Of a stretch of DNA of 64,000 bases, positions 34,439-44,328 are shown piece after piece. The translations under genes and the position numbers were made by a program. The stretch's first letter is position 1. Every line of letters starts with the position of its first letter. The notes beneath the pieces were generated by a model that saw only the letters and a list, made by a program, of their open reading frames with translations, did no database searches and was not told the DNA's origin. Source of the DNA: Mycocentrospora acerina (lineage: Eukaryota > Ascomycota > Dothideomycetes > Pleosporales); assembly GCA_022701365.1 (NCBI GenBank), contig JAKUHH010000391.1:1-64000 (forward strand), given 5' to 3'.

Positions 34439-35554
34439 TCACCTGATCTTGTCCACTCTCTTTTTCGCAATCCTAATCTTCCCGTCTACCCTGGTGACAT
34501 CCTCCTCTAGAAGTCCCAACATGGCATTCTGCTCCACGATCTCCTCATTAATCGCTACGCCCATCTCCCTCATCCTCCTCACCACCTTTGTCAAGTCAAC
34601 AAGGTCCTCGTCTTGCTCCTGGATTATGTCTTTTTGTAGTTGCAACACCCCTTCGTTATCAAGCTCCCTCGTCCTGTCATTCTCGTGCTGCGGAGCGCCA
34701 AGAACGCGTCGCGAGGGGGCTTTATTAGCATGCTTGAATAATCCAGCTTTCTGCTGGTCGGTGACTGCGGCAGAGGCGGTCGATGTAGATGACGAGGCAT
34801 ACGCGGCTTTGACGGCCATGGTATTCAGTACGCTGTCCAGACCATCACGCTCCTTTCGCAGCGTGGAAATCATGTCCCGTCTGCGGCGGATCTCGCCATC
34901 GCCCAGCTTCTCGCCCTGCCAGTCGGAGCGACCGGTTGTGGACGCGCTGAGGGCGTCTTCGAGGGTGGCGATGAGGGTTCCTGCGCGGAGCAGGCTTTTC
35001 TTTGCGTTGGCGGCGGCCTCATGTTGGGAGGTGGCGACGGTGGCCTGCTCGCGGGCGGTGAGCCAACGGCGGGCGTCTTGGAGAGAGGTCTTGAGCTGGG
35101 CGTGCTTGTCGAGCCACTCTGCGCCGTCACGGATGCGGTCTTTGGATTGCGAGGTGGGGTAGCTTCCTGCCCGGTCTTTCTTCTCGTCGTCAAGTTGCAG
35201 GAAGTCGCGGTATGTCTTGTTGTCGCGCCATTTGCCATCGTCGCTGCCCTCGATTGCACGCAGGTACTCCTCCAAGCCTTGTCGTCGCTTCTCAATCTGC
35301 TCAGGTGATCCGAGCGTGTTTCCCAGACCAAGGAACCCGCCAAGCCATGACTTTGGCGGAAGGGATGCGGGCGGCGCGCCAACTTCTGAGCGCAGCGTCG
35401 AGTCGAGGGCGGTGAAATCCGAGTAGCGTTTGGAGACGGTATTCGCTGTCCGTGGGAACGGGTGGTCGACGCGGATCATGTAGGCCGTGTAATGCTTTCC
35501 ATTTTCAGGTGTTTGCGTGGCCGCGCTGGGAATGGAGATTTTGAGGGGTGCCAT
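34439..35554 (-). CDS. VAM7: Vacuolar Qc-SNARE with PX domain
   Basis: An intronless frame from the ATG at 35554 gives 371 aa. The frame is open upstream, but this ATG begins the PX domain (MAPLKISIPS). The domain continues with RYSDF and the proline-rich PPKSWLGG loop, residues about 1-120, and binds phosphatidylinositol 3-phosphate. The C-terminal 65 residues form a SNARE helix (EDLVDLTKVVRRM, INEEIVEQNAML) with the zero-layer Gln in VEQN. There is no membrane anchor, as expected for Vam7, which is held by the PX domain and HOPS. It acts in vacuole fusion. The stop overlaps a perfect GTGAGT donor (AAG ATC AG/GTGAGT), so a short last exon further left is possible. Confidence 0.9.
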   Translation of the reverse strand: MAPLKISIPSAATQTPENGKHYTAYMIRVDHPFPRTANTVSKRYSDFTALDSTLRSEVGAPPASLPPKSWLGGFLGLGNTLGSPEQIEKRRQGLEEYLRAIEGSDDGKWRDNKTYRDFLQLDDEKKDRAGSYPTSQSKDRIRDGAEWLDKHAQLKTSLQDARRWLTAREQATVATSQHEAAANAKKSLLRAGTLIATLEDALSASTTGRSDWQGEKLGDGEIRRRRDMISTLRKERDGLDSVLNTMAVKAAYASSSTSTASAAVTDQQKAGLFKHANKAPSRRVLGAPQHENDRTRELDNEGVLQLQKDIIQEQDEDLVDLTKVVRRMREMGVAINEEIVEQNAMLGLLEEDVTRVDGKIRIAKKRVDKIR

Positions 35555-37355
35555 GATGTCTGCTTGTGTTGTGCAACGGGTGGTGTGGTGTGCTGTTGCT
35601 GGCGCTGGAGCCTGCCGTGGTCGCGTGTTGCGTTCCTTGTCTTCACGTGCGCAAACTCGAGATCTTGGTAGCGCGCAGGAGTTTAACAGAGAGACTAATA
35701 TATCAACATCAGAGAACCAAACAGGCGCGAGAGCTTGGTTCAGGTGTTCGGCCGGGGTTCGCTGCAAGGTTGACGTCGTCGTTGCATCAAAAACGCGCTA
35801 GCACCACGTGCGCGTCAAGGCTCGTTCAGACTTTAACTCAACACCGTAAAGTGTATCGTGGCATTCTCTACAGCAGCTGTTTTACAGAGAAAGATATCGA
35901 TGAGTCTTCAAACTCAGCTTGAACGTCTTGCCAGGTTGTTGACTGAGATGAAGATTCTCGTAAGGTTTTGTGCTTTTGAGCACAAATTTCCGTCAGCTCA
36001 TGCTGCTTCTCTGACGGATTCCCTAATCCTTCTTCTTATTCTGCGTGTCTATACAAGCACCATGATATTGATTTACGTTGCCTATTCGGAAACGTAATTT
36101 TTTAAGAGCTTCTTCGCCCGCTAACTAAGCGGTGTTTATTAGTCGACGCAAATTTGAATCACCATTGCCTACTACCAATTTTTGTTCGTCTTTTCATTCA
36201 ATTGAAAAACTATCATATTTACCATCCTTTCCATGTCTTAACAAAATGTTCGTCTAATGGGCAAGACTATGTGGTCGCACAAGGAATATAGTGATGAACA
36301 TGGGTCTGCAGGTGATCCCTTCGTCGCTCAGCAGATCAATCAACCATTCTAAGCTACAATTTTCTCAAATTTCTGTAGCCTGCTCTTGCCGTCATCTTCT
36401 TCATCCTTGTTCTCTGCAGAAGCACCGTCGTCGCAATTCTACTCAGTCTCGGTCCCGGAACTTGATACCCTCCAATTTTCCCGCTAACATCTACCAAGAA
36501 CCCCTCATCCTCTACCCGTCATTGACATGTGTGAGCTATAGTGTAATATGTTTAGCAATTTTTTTGTGTGGACCCGGATTAGTGTATGCCTAGATGTGTG
36601 TTTCAGCGCGAAACGTGGGCACAGTTCTTTGCTGAATATTAACAAGGTATATGGCGAATAATGTAAATACAGGAAAGATTTTTTTGGAAGAATTTACATC
36701 TTTCTTAAAACTTCAGGCTAAAAATTACATGGATCAAATGAGTTCAGTTTTCCTTGAGCATGCGCCCAAGATATACCGTATTGTATCAAGTCAAGCAGAA
36801 ACAAGTCAGATGAGGTTGATAATATTTGCATAGTTTTACACGGGACTTGGATTTGTGGTAGATTTAGGTAAGTACCTCACTCCCTAAAGCCTGTACCATG
36901 ACATCATCCTTCTTCAATTGTTGGCAAAGAATCTGTTCGATAATTCTAAGTGGAAACTCTGGCTTAATGGAAGTAGTGATATCTCAGAAAGTTGTTGTGA
37001 GATGGAGGAGAGATTGAAAAATTTAATAGTGTCGAGCTGACAGAATATTGTTGGCGAAACTTAAAATTCACACCAAGATATGGATTGGAAGGCCGTGAAA
37101 AAGGACAGGCTCCGGATAAATACAGCCAGTGGTGCGAAGATTAATCATGGTATTGTAACCTGACTTAAAACAGTCAAATCTTACCATCCAATAATATCCT
37201 CAATATCACAGCAGTCATGGAAGTATATGATCATGATATACAGTATTCCTCCAATGCGAGGTGCTGCAATTCTAAATCTTTCTTGAATTTCATCATCATG
37301 TTTTACCCAGCAGTAGTGAAAATCATTGCTGTAGGCAGTAGGCAGGGTTGTCATC
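35555..37355. other. Intergenic, no supported gene
   Basis: The proximal part is the VAM7 promoter. Beyond about 36.0 kb the composition becomes AT-rich. Frames of about 60-100 codons occur in several phases without motifs. Confidence 0.5.
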
Positions 37356-38834
37356 AATCAAGTAAATCAAGCGAGTATCTCTGGCTTGACATTGCGTAGT
37401 AAAACCTAGCGATTTTAGTAGAATAGAATAACTAACTTATTAATAGGCAAGACCTAGTTGTTAAAACGACTTTTTTTTATATAATTTCACCTGATTATTT
37501 TCGCAAAGTTGGCTTTAAAATAAGTGTTAATCTCCCACGTCCAGTTAAAGTTTAATGCCTACCAAAGAGTTTAATGCTGATCTAGATGTTGTAGCAACTA
37601 ACCACGTGCACAATCAACGTTGCTTACCTCGCTCACAGCAGCTAGTTGGCAAAGTCTAGTGCTAGCACTATATATTATATACTACACATAGAATACTTGC
37701 TTTAGTATTCTTGTGCTTACCTTTTCGTATGATTGGGATTATTGCGTAGTATCAATAGCAAGGGCAGGGCGCCTGACTATTGCAGGAGTGTAACACTGAC
37801 TTAGGAATTTCATAATGCTTTCTGCATAGTTTAACACTTCCCTAGGAGGTTAATGCCTATTGAGGGGTTTAACGCTTATTGTAAGGAATACACACTTAAA
37901 AAGTCTGCTTTATGTCCCTCTAAGGTACCAGGTATGCTTAAGGGCTGTAATTAGATACTATAGAGATTCTAGAAGGGGTTAAGGCTACTTAAAAGGTGCT
38001 AATCTACACTAAGAATCGTATAAATACCTCTATAGAATTTTATCTTGAGAAGTATTAATTTATCTGTTTACATACTTATAAACTTAACCAATATCTTCCT
38101 TGCCTAACTATTTATTATAAGGAAGATACTGATAATAAAATCATGCCATGTAAAGTTCTTATTTATACAATAATTATAGTTTCTATTAGAGGATAAAATA
38201 TCAAGAGAGATGCGTCAAATAATTAGTAAACAAGAATCTTTACTTGTTTAAATAGTTCTACTTTCAGCTAAGCTTAAAAGACATAGATAATAGACAACAA
38301 CAAAGAAGCAGAAATTCTTAACCTAAAAGTAAGAGTAGAAGAATCACTACGACTGAAAATAACAAGAATACTACTGTCAGGATACGGCTCTATCCCACTG
38401 TGCCATGCAAGCTGAAAAGGTATTTTAATCTATCATCTATCATCTGATAGATCACGAGACAGAGTAGTACACATCCTTAGATCGAACCACTTCCTGACAC
38501 AAGGTAAGCAACATTAAACACCTAGCTAAGTGTTTAAATATTAGGTAAGCGTTAAACTTCAAGGTAAGCAACGTTAATTTCCACGCTAAGATATAAGGTT
38601 TTGAGTAAGTGACATGATTCCTTATGGTAAGCATTTAACTCCAAGGTAAGCATTAAAATCTTAGTTATGTAATCGTTAAACTCCTCCAGTGCCTGCCCAG
38701 GCGCCAACGAAGTTTGCTATTAATTGAGTAAATTTAATTAATTATGTATGCACACAGTTTTTCAAATGCTTGTAAAATTAAGCCTTCAAAATAAACCCAC
38801 TTAACTCGCATTTCATTAATCAAGTAAATCAAGC
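37356..38834. repeat. 17-bp direct repeat bracketing the AT-rich island
   Basis: AATCAAGTAAATCAAGC occurs at 37356-37372 and again at 38818-38834 in the same orientation. Similarity extends to about 24 bp with two mismatches. The copies enclose the inverted-repeat element at 37.77-38.71 kb and its flanks. They could be parts of two related transposon ends or a long target duplication. I cannot decide. Confidence 0.6.
37768..38706. mobile_element. Degenerate inverted-repeat element with iterated GGTAAGC motifs
   Basis: The left end GGCGCCTG... followed by GCAGGAGTGTAAC and TAATGCTT is mirrored at the right end (reverse complement GGCGCCTG..., GGAGGAGTTTAAC, TAATGCTT). This gives imperfect inverted ends of about 60-100 bp around a 940-bp body. 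Near the right end, five same-orientation GGTAAGC copies at 38503, 38544, 38563, 38626 and 38645 are mostly followed by TTAA. Inverted forms recur at the left (37850-37880). Similar motifs also occur outside the proposed left end (37552-37628), so boundaries are uncertain or elements are nested. The interior is RIP-like with no open frame. Subterminal iterated motifs resemble transposase-binding arrays of DNA transposons. Confidence 0.5.
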
Positions 38835-39880
38835 CAGCTTGCTTGTTGACCACGATGGTGGTAGGTGAGTTTCGATGGTGCATGTCGACTAAATACAAGA
38901 ATTTGATTTAGAGTTCAACAAGGGATTGGTATTATCAATAACGAGGATTATGAGGTTAAAGAAACAATACTAATATAGAACAAGCAAGTTGGCCGTTGGC
39001 CAAGCGATTATTCCAGATGAAACATGCGACAGATCCTGAGACCTGGCGCGGAGCACTTGGCAAATATCGGCGCAACGGTCATTTGAATCTTCTATGAGAA
39101 CGCGATGTGAGCTTCATATTCGGATCAATATGTTAGGATGTAAGTAGATGAAACTATTAGCTATGATATCGAGGCCTGGAAGAGATGCAGTTATCACACA
39201 AACTCTAGTGAGGAAAGAAATGCAAGAAACACAATATGCCGTGTCCGCCCTAGAATGACTAGATAGAATTCAAGGGTCGAATTACATCAACTAGTTGGAA
39301 ACGCGCAATCATTCCTCCACCACATGGGCAGATGCATTGTAGTCAATATCCTTGTCAGCCAAGCCATACCTCGCATATCGAGTTAGTCAAAACTTGATGA
39401 AACAGGCTCTCGGAGATTTTCTCGCTCGTCCTCAATCCGGAGAAATGCACTTACAGGGCATATACGGTTTCGGTGGCGTTATGTTCGATATAGGGCGAGG
39501 AATTTAGGGAGAACGTGATAAGTCATCAACAGCAGCGCTCACCCTTCCTTGCAAAATCGACCAAAGGGAGAAGGTCGGTCCACTTCAGATTTCGCGTGTT
39601 ACTGTTTTGGGTGTAACACTTGCTTGAGTCGCTTGCCTTCTCGGTCTTCCTGGTTAATGACACATGCTGGCTATTGTTTGTCATGGTCTGGGCCTGGCAT
39701 CGGTCAAGCCATTGAGAGACAAGCATTTTCTGTTCGACGGGAAATGAAACCATCGAGACAGCAAAGAAATGTCGTGTTCATATAAGGATCTCTACGACCC
39801 CCACAGGAACCGCAGGACTTTCAGTTATTCACCTTCTTTTTTTTCAACCAAACACCAACTCCATTCATTCATTCATCATT
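38835..39880. other. Intergenic upstream of second pectate lyase
   Basis: The sequence is AT-rich at first, then of normal composition. No supported gene is present. The final part holds the promoter and 5' UTR of the PL9 gene, with ATTC repeats (CATTCATTCATTCATC) just before the ATG. Confidence 0.5.
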
Positions 39881-41134
39881 ATGCAGCTCACCATCTTTCA
39901 AACAGTATTCTTGCTCTTGCCCTCTGTTTTGGGGGCAACGATATATGTAGCTCCCACAGGCTCAGATACTGCCGCAGGAACACTAGCCGCACCTATAAAG
40001 TCGATTCAGTCCGCAGTCGACAAGGCCAAAGCAGGCGATATAATCTATCTTCGTGGTGGCACTTATGCCCTCACGACCAACATCCAGATCAAAAAGTCTG
40101 GAACATCAGCAGCGCCCATCACTCTTTCAGCATACCAATCCGAGGTTCCGATCCTCAATGGTGAAGCACTGACAGGGACCCCCGCCCCTGTTGGAGGAAG
40201 TGTCGCGGCTGCCGATCGAGGTGTTCTGCATATTGAGAAAGCAAACTTTTGGAAGTTCGTGGGCCTTGAGCTCATCAATGGGCCATATGGCGTATATGCA
40301 GAGAGCTCAAATAATAACATATTCGAGAGATTGGTAACACGCGAAAACTACGAGACGGGATTTCAGCTTCAGGGCGCTAGCGCGAATAACCAAATTCTGT
40401 ACTTGGATTCATGGGGTAATCGGGACCCGAGGAAGAACGGCGAAAGTGCTGATGGAATTGCTATCAAGGAGGGAAGCGGAACGGGCAATATCCTGAAAGG
40501 AGCCAGGCTTTGGAACAACGTCGATGATGGCCTTGACTTGTGGTACGAATGCTCGTTATTCAGTGTTGCTCGAAGGATTTCATACTGACTTGTCACTAGG
40601 GAGTTCAAATCCAAAATCACTATTGTGGACACCATTTCCTGGGGCAACGGTTTTAATCGCTGGAATTTTCCCAACTTCGCCGGCGACGGTAATGGCTTCA
40701 AGCTTGGTGGCGGTGCCGTAGACAAGAAGGGACCTGCGGATCACAATATCACAAACTGTATCGCTTTTGAGAACGCAGCGAAAGGCTTCACCGATAATTC
40801 GCAGCCCGGCAACTTCGTCTTGCTGCGCAACACTGCTTTCAATAATCCGGACGTTGGGTATAATTCCAAGACTGCAATTGCGACATTCCGAGACAACATT
40901 GCTGCAAGCAATAAGAAAAGCACAACCAACTCTGTTCAAGCTACTCTGAGTTCAGCGCAGAAGTTAAGCGGAAACTCGTGGAGCGGAAAAACGGCTTGGA
41001 CAAACAGCGCGTTCAAGAGTGTAGACGTTAAACTTGTGCAAGGAAAAAGACAGGCTAACGGCAAGATCGCACCTAGCGACTTCTTGCTTCCTACGAGTGG
41101 AGCGGCAATTGGTGCAACAACGCACTGGTCCTAG
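39881..41134 (+). CDS. Secreted pectate lyase-like beta-helix protein (PL9 type), copy B
   Basis: Exons 39881-40542 and 40600-41134 (57-bp intron, GTACGA...ACTAG) encode 398 aa. A signal peptide of about 18 residues (MQLTIFQTVFLLLPSVLG) precedes ATIYVAPTGSDTAAGT. The central block NRDPRKNGESADGIAIKEGS is almost the same as in the copy at 7-8 kb and holds the candidate active-site Lys region of polysaccharide lyase family 9. Asn-rich turns such as NNVDDGLDLW and FAGDGNGFKL follow, as in right-handed beta-helices. It is predicted to cleave pectate outside the cell. The two copies lie on opposite strands and share no intron position, so the duplication is probably old. Confidence 0.87.
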
Positions 41135-41341
41135 GTGTTTTGGCGCCAATAGAGGCTGGAGATAGCATACGTTCGGGTGTAAATAAACTATATTTAGAGC
41201 TCAACCTTTTAATGTATTAAGTCATGCTTTCCTAAGTTTGACCCTGTGAAATGTTTCTGAACAGCCACAAAGTGTTGTCTTTCTTTTGTCAAATGGCACA
41301 TCAGGTTTCTATTCTTGCCATAACATGTCAGTGGCGTCCGT

Positions 41342-42616
41342 CTAGCATTTTCGGCGCTCGGCTATCTTCACTGAGACATTCATATCGCCAATGAGCTTGC
41401 CATTTAGCTCTTCAATAGCGCGTTCTGCTTCATTAGAAGCGACGCTTACGAAAGCAAACCCTTTCTTGGACACAATCTTCGAGACATAGTACCCTTCAAA
41501 CAAAGCACGAATAATGGAATCCCCTACTCCGTACGGAAGGTGGTTGACTTTGAGATTAGTCGTTGGGAATTCGGAAGCGAAGCTAGAACTCAAACTTGAT
41601 ACTGTGGCAGTGGAGAGGGCCGAACTTGTAACTACACTCGATGCCGTGAAGTTAGAAACGGTGGACTTCGTGCCTAGACTTGAAACCGTCATTGTGGAAA
41701 GGGCGGGTGAACTCGGTGCAATACTCGTCGAATGTATACCCTTCTTCTTGCTCCTATCAGACAAACTGACACGAATTGTTCTGCCCTGAAGTTTAAATCC
41801 ACTTCCATATTTAGCCAAGAGAGCGCTTGCATCAATCTCTTTTGCAAAAATAAAGCAAAACGTCTTTCCACCTGGAGGAATATTGATGTCATGTACATTA
41901 TGTCCCTTGAGGATGTTTTTGATGTCAGTCGGTGTAGAACCTGGTCTTATGCCAGTCATGAATAGTTGAAGAACCTTCCCATTTGTAACATGAGGATCCA
42001 CAAGCAGATCCTGCATTTCTGAGTCTGGCACACAATGCAAGTTCAAGGTGGCATTTTTCCAATATGTCCCGGAGAACTCGCGGACAACTTTGAGTGCCAT
42101 ACTCGGTTTGGCTAGCTGAACTAATCCTATTCCTGGATTGGGAGATTTCAAATGAAGAATCTCGTTAGGCTCGTAGCTTCCATGATATGGGTCATCCTCA
42201 TCAGGGTCATAGCAGTCGAAAGCCTCGATTGTAGCCTCAAACAGTGATCTCAAACTACGGAACGTCTGATTCGAAGGCAAATTTGTGATTTTAACAGTAC
42301 GCGACTCAATCTGGTCGTCCCGGTCACGGAGGAATTTGGATAAAGTATTGGTCGCAGACGCGGGAACCGCGAACAAGGAAAAAAGCGATGTATGGACTCT
42401 TTGACTTGTTAGGCCAAATGCATATCCATCGTATTTAATCGCGGCACTTCCTGCACTTTCCTCCGTTTCGAAGACGATCCATGCACAGGCACCGCGGCCT
42501 CCAGGATTGGTGTAGATCTCTTTGATGCTAGCCTTTTCATCGTCGTTGAACATAGTCTGCACAAAGGGGGATTCTGAACCAACTGGAAGATTTTCGAAGC
42601 ATACGACGGTAGTCAT
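41342..42616 (-). CDS. RNA-binding protein with three to four RRM domains
   Basis: A single-exon gene of 424 aa starts at the ATG at 42616. RRM-like units lie at about 3-90 (VVCFENLPVG), 107-200 (VKITNLPSNQTFRSLRSLF), 220-290 (LQLFMTGIRPGSTPTDIKNI with GKTFCFIFA as RNP1-like) and 352-420 (LKVNHLPYGVGDSIIRALF with KGFAFVSVA). A Ser/Thr/Val-rich linker of about 55 residues precedes the last one. The first unit lacks a clean RNP1 and may be degenerate. No nuclear-localisation cluster stands out. The architecture suggests binding of mRNA or other RNA. I do not recognise a specific orthologue. Confidence 0.75.
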   Translation of the reverse strand: MTTVVCFENLPVGSESPFVQTMFNDDEKASIKEIYTNPGGRGACAWIVFETEESAGSAAIKYDGYAFGLTSQRVHTSLFSLFAVPASATNTLSKFLRDRDDQIESRTVKITNLPSNQTFRSLRSLFEATIEAFDCYDPDEDDPYHGSYEPNEILHLKSPNPGIGLVQLAKPSMALKVVREFSGTYWKNATLNLHCVPDSEMQDLLVDPHVTNGKVLQLFMTGIRPGSTPTDIKNILKGHNVHDINIPPGGKTFCFIFAKEIDASALLAKYGSGFKLQGRTIRVSLSDRSKKKGIHSTSIAPSSPALSTMTVSSLGTKSTVSNFTASSVVTSSALSTATVSSLSSSFASEFPTTNLKVNHLPYGVGDSIIRALFEGYYVSKIVSKKGFAFVSVASNEAERAIEELNGKLIGDMNVSVKIAERRKC

Positions 42617-44328
42617 TCTGCTGGATCTGTTGGTTGATGGATGATTGAATGGCTATATATCGTTCCCTTCTTCGGACGTAGGGATGTTAATAGGACGCTT
42701 GAGAAACGCAAAAACCTGAAGCTGTTTGCAGCCCAATGTTAAAAATACACAGAAGTGAAGCACTGCGAGAGATGTGGAATAAAATTGCTTCGACTGTGCG
42801 TGTGCCGACAACCTTACAAACTCTCACGAGAGATCAGACACAATTTGCTGCTTAACTTATCTGGTAATGCTTGTACCTTTTGTGGGATGCGTGTTCTTCG
42901 GCAGTTAAGACGAGAGTTTGCAATTCAATTGAGCGCTTGAGTGTTAGTGATGAACAGGATTCTGACAACAGAGTTTTGCCATACCTAGCTTCTTGCGTCA
43001 CGCTGAAATGTGCAACTGATGAGGGGTGGCTAGCGAGAAAGGCATCGCTCCGATTGGCTGGACGAAAAGCGATACTACCACATCGCCCTGCTGATGAACA
43101 AATCATGTCCTAAAACGACATTCATATAGCATAGCGTTGAATTGCTAAGCATTCATATCAATTTTCTACTGAATGTAGTTAGTGGAGCAATCCGATAAAG
43201 TTGATGCTTTGTGTCGGATTCTTGTTTCAAAAAAAAACTAATGCAACCACTCACTCATTGATAATCAGGTTATTTGTTTAAGCTTCCTAAAAATCTCCAT
43301 TCTACACACGGGGCAATTGTAACGAATCAGAAAGTAGTCGTTGTTAAATTTCGGTCTAATTTGAACATATCTCTCTCACATTACTTACAGTAGCACGCAC
43401 TGATCTGTTCTTGATAGACGAGGAACACGTTTCGACCAAATTTTGATTACTCCGATGTTTGCGATTAATGAGGTCCAACACAAACGAGAATTAAAATAAA
43501 AAATAACAAATAAAGATCAATCTACAAAGGTTACCTCTAATTGGCGCGCTGTCTCTTAGTGCTACATTACAGAATGGCTACATGCTTATTGTAGCCGAGG
43601 TAAAGAGACCTTTGTGCACAGCAGAGGGGAGGCTGTAGTTGAATAGTATCTTGAGGAAGGAGGGTCTTTTGCATTATGAAATGGAGAGGGCTAGAACGCT
43701 GTAGAGTGTGTAGGCACTATGTGATCACGTGGTGATACAGATGCTATCCTACAGTGTGATTAACTATTCGTCTTGAAATTAGAGAGAAATTAAAGATTAG
43801 ACTTCAAGAGGTGCAGATTAAAAGTAAATTTTGGACCAAATTGTGAGATTCAATACCTAAATATCTGCACTACTCGAAAAGGCAAAAAATAGATTTTGGA
43901 CTTTAATTCAGCACTAGAGAATTTACGAGCAGCGACCTAGCTACTGACTTTACAAAGGATCTCGTTCTTTCTGACTTGTATGGTCTGCGCTAAATTTGGT
44001 GAGGGTACAACTCAACAAACGAGCCCCTATGTATATTTCAATTCAGCGAGTTTGATTGAAAAGAGGGCCATTTTACGCGCTTAACCACTGCGACAATTTA
44101 TCAGTCACTGCTCCTGCTTCCCAGGATCAAGATAATTTGCTAAAGTAAGATCTAGCTGTTGGCAAAACATTTGCTCGGTAGATCTTTTGAGAGAAGATCC
44201 GGGCATAGTAGGCTCTTTATGAGCGTATTTACACTGAAATCTATAGCATTGTCTGCGCCTATGCCGAGCCCAATCAATATACCTTAGAATGACTAACTAC
44301 ACCAGTAAAAAAAATCTTGAACACTCAA
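42617..44328. other. Intergenic, partly AT-rich, no supported gene
   Basis: A promoter for the RRM gene lies at the left. From about 43.2 to 44.1 kb the sequence is AT-rich and CpA-poor, and may contain old repeat debris (a GC-richer patch at 43.55-43.75 kb). I could not define an element. Confidence 0.45.

Noticed and set aside
38503..38651. GGTAAGC array considered as a CRISPR-like repeat or splice-donor array
   Set aside because: The repeats are too short, spacing is irregular, the organism is a fungus, and there is no open frame for splicing to serve.
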